In this document: piece after piece, positions 23,594-27,177 of the stretch
How positions within the stretch are numbered: the first letter of the stretch is position 1
Layout of the letters: each line of letters begins with the position of its first letter
NCBI GenBank assembly: GCA_028825345.1
Contig: JAPKAJ010000003.1
Location: 1-27,177 of the forward strand
Reading direction: 5' to 3'
DNA from: Arenicellales bacterium
GTDB taxonomy: Bacteria > Pseudomonadota > Gammaproteobacteria > Arenicellales > UBA868
DNA length: 27,177 bases
Notes under the pieces: generated by a model
Databases searched by the model: none
Seen by the model: the letters and a program-made list of their open reading frames with translations, nothing else
Told to the model about the DNA's origin: nothing
Translations under genes and position numbers: made by a program

Positions 23594-24186
23594 TCGGCCA
23601 GGTCAGCGGTACGTTGGTACATAAGCAGCCGCCACAATTGATGGTTGATGTAAGGGGCATTGCCTATGAACTGGAAGCGCCGATGACCGCCTTTTACAAT
23701 CTGCCAGAGGTCGGCGCCAGCGTTTCACTGTATACACACCTGGCGATACGTGATGATGCTCACCTACTGTTTGGCTTTACTGACCGGCGCCAGCGCGACC
23801 TGTTCCGTATATTGCTGAAGACCAGCGGCGTTGGGCCACGGGTCGCATTGGCGATCCTTTCTGGACTGACAGCGGATGATCTGGTTGCCTGTATCAGCGC
23901 TGGTGATGTTGCGCAACTGATGCGGGTGCCTGGCATTGGCCGCAAGACCGCTGAACGTCTGGTCATTGAATTACGTGATCGGCTCGACAACATCGGTGAT
24001 TCTGGTAGCGACCTGTCCGGCGCTGGGTTAACCCCCCAGCAGGACGCGATCAGTGCATTGGTCGCCTTAGGATACCGCGCGGCTGAGGCGGGTCGTGTCG
24101 TACGCTCAGTTGATACAGACGGTGGTCCGACTGTTGAATCCCTCATCCGTGAGGCACTCAAGGCGCTTTCTGGAGACACAAAATGA
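23590..24186 (+). CDS. ruvA: Holliday junction helicase subunit RuvA
   Basis: The DNA-binding tetramer that holds the Holliday junction and loads RuvB rings. The 198-residue protein has an N-terminal OB fold (MIGQVSGTLVHKQPPQLMVD), a central pair of helix-hairpin-helix motifs (LLKTSGVGPRVALAILSGL and RVPGIGRKTAERLVIELRD), and a C-terminal three-helix domain (ISALVALGYRAAEA) that binds RuvB. Its ATG overlaps the ruvC stop and its TGA overlaps the ruvB ATG, both in ATGA arrangements. Confidence 0.97.
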   Translation: MIGQVSGTLVHKQPPQLMVDVRGIAYELEAPMTAFYNLPEVGASVSLYTHLAIRDDAHLLFGFTDRRQRDLFRILLKTSGVGPRVALAILSGLTADDLVACISAGDVAQLMRVPGIGRKTAERLVIELRDRLDNIGDSGSDLSGAGLTPQQDAISALVALGYRAAEAGRVVRSVDTDGGPTVESLIREALKALSGDTK

Positions 24187-25250
24187 GTAGCCACGACCCG
24201 GTGATAAACCCGACCCATCAGGACGATGCTTCTCAGGAACAGGTGTTGGACCGCAGCCTGCGACCGTTACGTCTGGATGACTTTATTGGCCAACCAAAGG
24301 TGCGTGAGCAGTTGGAGATTTTTATCGCCGCCGCCAAAGGTCGAGCGGAGGCGCTTGATCACGTTCTGGTATTTGGTCCGCCGGGTTTGGGCAAGACCAC
24401 ATTGGCCCATATTCTGGCCCACGAGATGGGCGCGAACCTGCGCCAGACTTCCGGCCCGGTTTTGGAGAAGGCAGGGGATCTGGCAGCGATCCTAACCAAT
24501 CTTGAGCCACACGATGTGCTTTTCGTAGACGAGATTCACCGTTTGAGTCCAGCGGTAGAGGAGATTCTTTACCCGGCACTTGAGGACTATCAGCTGGACA
24601 TCATCATCGGTGATGGTCCAGCCGCTCGCTCAATAAAGTTGAATCTGCCACCGTTTACTCTGGTGGGTGCCACGACTCGTGCTGGCCTGCTGACTTCTCC
24701 GTTGCGTGACCGTTTTGGCATTGTCCAGCGTTTGGAGTTTTATCAGCCCTCGGAGCTGGCACTGATTGTCGAGCGCTCGGCACGCATCCTCGCTGTTCCC
24801 AGCGATGCCAATGGTGTTGATGCCATTGCCAGGCGCAGCCGTGGTACGCCGCGTATCGCCAATCGATTATTGCGCCGAGTCCGTGATTACGCCCAGGTTA
24901 AGGCGGATGGCGCGATCAGCAGTGAGATTGCCGACAGCGCACTTGATTTACTCGAGGTCGATGGTTTTGGTCTCGATGCATTGGACCGGCGTTTGTTGCT
25001 TGCCATTATGGAAAAATTCGATGGCGGTCCAGTGGGTGTTGACAGTCTTGCCGCTGCGATTGGAGAGGAGCGCGGCACTTTGGAAGATGTTGTGGAGCCA
25101 TATCTTATTCAGTCGGGATTTCTGATGCGTACCCCCCGAGGGCGTGCTGCTACCCGGGCCGCATACCGCCACTTTGGTCTGGCCCTGCCCGCAAGTGATG
25201 GCCCTCAGGCTGGCCTTTTTCCTGGAGGTTCCGAAGGTTCCGCACCATGA
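24183..25250 (+). CDS. ruvB: Holliday junction branch migration ATPase RuvB
   Basis: A hexameric AAA+ motor that drives branch migration with RuvA. Length is 355 residues. Visible are Walker A GPPGLGKTT (65-73), Walker B VDEIHR (115-120), sensor 1 VGATTRAGLL, and the C-terminal winged helix with EPYLIQSGFLMRTPRGR. The N-terminal RPLRLDDFIGQ is standard. It starts inside the last codons of ruvA (ATGA overlap) and is the end of the coupled ruv unit. A 91-bp spacer before ybgC holds a perfect TTGACA at 25275-25280 but no good -10, so a separate promoter for the ybgC-tol genes is possible but unproven. Confidence 0.98.
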   Translation: MSSHDPVINPTHQDDASQEQVLDRSLRPLRLDDFIGQPKVREQLEIFIAAAKGRAEALDHVLVFGPPGLGKTTLAHILAHEMGANLRQTSGPVLEKAGDLAAILTNLEPHDVLFVDEIHRLSPAVEEILYPALEDYQLDIIIGDGPAARSIKLNLPPFTLVGATTRAGLLTSPLRDRFGIVQRLEFYQPSELALIVERSARILAVPSDANGVDAIARRSRGTPRIANRLLRRVRDYAQVKADGAISSEIADSALDLLEVDGFGLDALDRRLLLAIMEKFDGGPVGVDSLAAAIGEERGTLEDVVEPYLIQSGFLMRTPRGRAATRAAYRHFGLALPASDGPQAGLFPGGSEGSAP

Positions 25251-25341
25251 AAAGGTCAGGAAATTCTCACGCTGTTGACAGTGTTGGTAGGTGTTTTTCC
25301 TGTAGTGTTGAACCCACTGATGGGTATCGCATGACTGTTTT

Positions 25342-25743
25342 ATGATCGGGTCGGGCACAGTGTTCCGTTGGCCGATACGGGTTTATTACGAGGATACCGA
25401 TGCCGGGGGAATTGTTTATTACGCCAACTATCTTAAATTTATGGAGCGGGCACGCAGTGAGTGGCTGCTCTCGCGAGGCGTAGACCTTGCTGTGCTGGCC
25501 CATAATGAAGATGCAATGTTTGTCGTGCGCTCGGCTAATCTGGAGTTTTTGCGACCGGCACGTTTGAGCGACAATCTGGAGGTATCTGTACAGGTAGCCC
25601 ACCAGCGTCCCGCGAGTGTAGAGTTGTCTCAGGTGGTGACCCGGTCTGGTGAGGCGCTATGTACTGGTGTGGTGCGTTTGGCCTGTATTAATATTCGCAC
25701 CGCACGGCCCCGGCCTCTGCCGGCTTTTTTTGAGGACGAGTAA
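25342..25743 (+). CDS. ybgC: acyl-CoA thioesterase YbgC of the Tol-Pal cluster
   Basis: A hot-dog-fold thioesterase of the YbgC/FadM group, 133 residues. The motif RVYYEDTDAGGIVYYANYL carries the catalytic aspartate D20, followed by FMERARSEWL. Family members hydrolyse short- or long-chain acyl thioesters and are thought to link lipid metabolism to the Tol-Pal system; the true substrate is uncertain. The start could be the ATG at 25342 or the GTG at 25360, which sits after GGTCGGG; the family N-terminus fits both. It is the first gene of the classic ybgC-tolQ-tolR-tolA series, six bases before tolQ. Confidence 0.93.
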   Translation: MIGSGTVFRWPIRVYYEDTDAGGIVYYANYLKFMERARSEWLLSRGVDLAVLAHNEDAMFVVRSANLEFLRPARLSDNLEVSVQVAHQRPASVELSQVVTRSGEALCTGVVRLACINIRTARPRPLPAFFEDE

Positions 25744-25749
25744 CAACCG

Positions 25750-26466
25750 ATGAACGAAGCAGTCAAACTCGCAGTGAGCAATGAATCGCTGTCGATCCTC
25801 CAACTGGTACTCCAGGCAAGCCTCCTGGTGCAACTGGTCATGCTGATTTTGGTGGCGGCATCGCTGGTATCGTGGACAGTTATTTTTTCCAAAGCCAGTT
25901 CACTGAAAAAGCTCCGCCGGGAGGCAGATGATTTTGAGGCTGACTTCTGGTCCGGCGGGGAACTTAACAGTTTGTACCGGCGTTGTACCGAGGGCGGCGT
26001 TGAGCCGATTGGCATGACCGGCGTTTTTGTTTCAGGTTATCGCGAGTACACCCGGCTTGCAGGCAACACAGCGATAGAGCGTACCGATCTGGTTGAGGGT
26101 GTGCAGCGGGCAATGCGCGTAGCCCTTAGCCGCGAGGTCGAATCGTTGGAAGCGCACCTACCGTTTCTGGCGACGGTGGGCTCTATCAGCCCCTATGTAG
26201 GTCTTTTCGGCACCGTATGGGGAATCATGAATTCTTTTCGTTCGCTCGGCGCAATGCAGAGTGTTTCTATTGCAACAGTTGCACCGGGAATTTCTGAGGC
26301 CCTGATAGCGACCGCCATGGGTCTTTTCGCGGCGATTCCGGCCGTTATCGCCTATAACCGTTATTCCGCTGGCTCTGAGTCACTGATTGCCCGTTACGAT
26401 GTTTTTGTCGAAGAATTTCTCAGTATCGTTAATCGACAGGCCGAGAGTGGCCAGCGGCGCAGCTAA
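25750..26466 (+). CDS. tolQ: Tol-Pal system proton channel subunit TolQ
   Basis: Inner-membrane protein that with TolR uses proton motive force to energise TolA, stabilising the outer membrane and helping constriction at division. The 238-residue protein has three transmembrane helices: near residues 23-45 (VQLVMLILVAASLVSWTVIF), near 140-160 (LATVGSISPYVGLFGTVWGI) and near 175-195 (GISEALIATAMGLFAAIPAV). These are the MotA/TolQ/ExbB-family segments including the conserved GLFGTV. It starts six bases after ybgC and precedes tolR by 22 bp. Confidence 0.97.
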   Translation: MNEAVKLAVSNESLSILQLVLQASLLVQLVMLILVAASLVSWTVIFSKASSLKKLRREADDFEADFWSGGELNSLYRRCTEGGVEPIGMTGVFVSGYREYTRLAGNTAIERTDLVEGVQRAMRVALSREVESLEAHLPFLATVGSISPYVGLFGTVWGIMNSFRSLGAMQSVSIATVAPGISEALIATAMGLFAAIPAVIAYNRYSAGSESLIARYDVFVEEFLSIVNRQAESGQRRS

Positions 26467-26488
26467 CGGATTCTCCCGGGTCATTGTA

Positions 26489-26905
26489 ATGCGTCCACGT
26501 CGCCAGAAACGCCAGATGAGCGAGATTAACGTTGTACCGTATATCGATGTCATGTTGGTGCTGTTGGTGATTTTTATGGTTACCGCGCCTTTAATGATGC
26601 AGGGGGTCACCGTCGAATTACCCCAGGCTGATGCCCGCGCAGTGTCAGAAGACAGCAAGGAGCCTTTCGTGGTTCACGTAGACAAGGCGGAGCAGTATTT
26701 CATTAATGATGATCCCAACCCAGTGACCAATATCCAGGAGATCCGAATCAAGGCGGACATCGTGTTGCGCAACAGTCCCAAGACCGAGTTCTTGGTTCGC
26801 GCAGACAAGAATGTCCGTTATGATGCCGTTGTACAGGCAATGGTTTTGCTGCAACAGGCCGGTGTGCCTGGTGTGGGGTTGGTGACCGACTCGTTGGGAC
26901 ATTGA
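26489..26905 (+). CDS. tolR: Tol-Pal system protein TolR
   Basis: The ExbD/TolR partner of TolQ. From the chosen ATG it has 138 residues: short cytoplasmic MRPRRQKRQMSEINVVP, a single transmembrane helix with the proton-carrying aspartate in YIDVMLVLLVIFMVTAPLM, then a periplasmic domain ending FLVRADKNVRYDAVVQAM, GVPGVGLVTD. The open frame runs 34 codons further upstream into tolQ, but the N-terminus after ATG 26489 matches the family. tolA begins six bases after the stop. Confidence 0.96.
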   Translation: MRPRRQKRQMSEINVVPYIDVMLVLLVIFMVTAPLMMQGVTVELPQADARAVSEDSKEPFVVHVDKAEQYFINDDPNPVTNIQEIRIKADIVLRNSPKTEFLVRADKNVRYDAVVQAMVLLQQAGVPGVGLVTDSLGH

Positions 26906-26911
26906 TCGCCG

Positions 26912-27177
26912 GTGAGTCGGAGCCCGCGTAAAGCTGCCCGCCCGATTCGGGGTTTTATATACGCGGTTCTGATCCATATCGTTTTTGGTGCACTGATTGG
27001 GGTGAGTTTGTGGTTTCAACCCCAGGTAATCGAGCCCTTGCCGGGTAAACCGATGCAGGCAAAAGCAATAGATCTGGCCGCGATCGAAAGGGCCAAGGCT
27101 GAAAAAAAACGCAAAGCCACCGAGAAAAAGAAAGCGGCTGAAAAAAAGAAGGAAAAAGAGGCTTTAAAGAAGAAAGA
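26912..27177 (+). CDS. tolA: TolA, 5' part only (cut by window edge)
   Basis: Starts at GTG six bases after tolR: a short basic cytoplasmic start, one membrane helix (FIYAVLIHIVFGALIGVSLW at about residues 15-34), then FQPQVIEPLPGKPMQAKAID. From about residue 60 it becomes Lys/Ala/Glu-rich (AEKKRKATEKKKAAEKKKEK), the start of the long helical domain II that spans the periplasm. The C-terminal domain that binds Pal and TolB lies outside the window. The 88 visible codons leave no stop. Assignment rests on the layout and tol gene order. Confidence 0.93.
   Translation, partial: MSRSPRKAARPIRGFIYAVLIHIVFGALIGVSLWFQPQVIEPLPGKPMQAKAIDLAAIERAKAEKKRKATEKKKAAEKKKEKEALKKK

Noticed and set aside
25275..25280. 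TTGACA as a separate promoter for ybgC-tolQRA
   Set aside because: The -35 is perfect, but no acceptable -10 lies 16-18 bp downstream; noted only as a possibility under ruvB.
27085..27177. Lys/Glu-rich repetitive DNA at the window end as a simple repeat
   Set aside because: It is the normal helical domain II coding sequence of tolA, in frame with the GTG start.

Overview
The window is a 27 kb stretch of chromosome from a gammaproteobacterium outside the Enterobacterales. It is densely packed with housekeeping genes in an order close to that of Pseudomonas: rpoD, dnaG, yqeY, rpsU, tsaD, plsY, folB, folK, cca in one block, pyrE beside an ExoIII/Crc-type gene, and aspS, yebC, ruvC, ruvA, ruvB, ybgC, tolQ, tolR, tolA in another. 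A heme A synthase points to an aerobe with an aa3-type (heme A) oxidase. TolQRA and an AmpG-like permease indicate a Gram-negative envelope. I see no insertion sequence, phage, CRISPR array, rRNA or intact tRNA.

Layout. 1-1.4 kb: the 3' end of an SDR oxidoreductase and an unrecognised two-helix membrane protein. 1.4-7.0 kb: the macromolecular synthesis genes on the minus strand (rpsU, yqeY, dnaG, rpoD), split by a plus-strand heme A synthase gene between yqeY and dnaG. 7.1-7.4 kb: a decayed rhodanese fragment. 7.5-10.8 kb: tsaD, plsY, folB, folK and a pteridine-reductase-like SDR. 11.1-14.4 kb: a MidA/NDUFAF7-family methyltransferase overlapping uppP, then cca on the opposite strand. 14.6-16.3 kb: a putative lipoprotein metallopeptidase (COG4324 type) and a secreted YSC84/SYLF protein. 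16.5-19.5 kb: pyrE diverging from an ExoIII-family nuclease with intact catalytic residues, followed by an AmpG-family permease. 19.5-22.2 kb: fmdB-like zinc ribbon, aspS, nudB. 22.3-25.3 kb: yebC and ruvC-ruvA-ruvB with overlapping junctions. 25.3 kb to the end: ybgC, tolQ, tolR and the 5' part of tolA, cut by the window edge.

How the genes connect. Three enzymes serve folate biosynthesis: nudB (dihydroneopterin triphosphate hydrolysis), folB and folK. The pteridine reductase homologue beside folK probably belongs to the same pathway. TsaD, AspRS, CCA and S21 serve translation; DnaG and RpoD serve replication priming and transcription; RuvABC resolves recombination junctions; UppP, AmpG, PlsY and Tol-Pal build or maintain the envelope.

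No wholly new multi-gene system is evident. The points most worth a second look are the split rpsU-dnaG-rpoD cluster, the rhodanese remnant, the catalytically intact ExoIII at the position where pseudomonads carry Crc, a non-discriminating signature in AspRS, the uncharacterised peptidase-YSC84 pair, and a strong promoter with a long leader ahead of the methyltransferase gene. Several start codons were moved from the longest open frame (rpoD, rpsU, tsaD, YSC84, xth, aspS, tolR) using family N-termini and ribosome binding sites.
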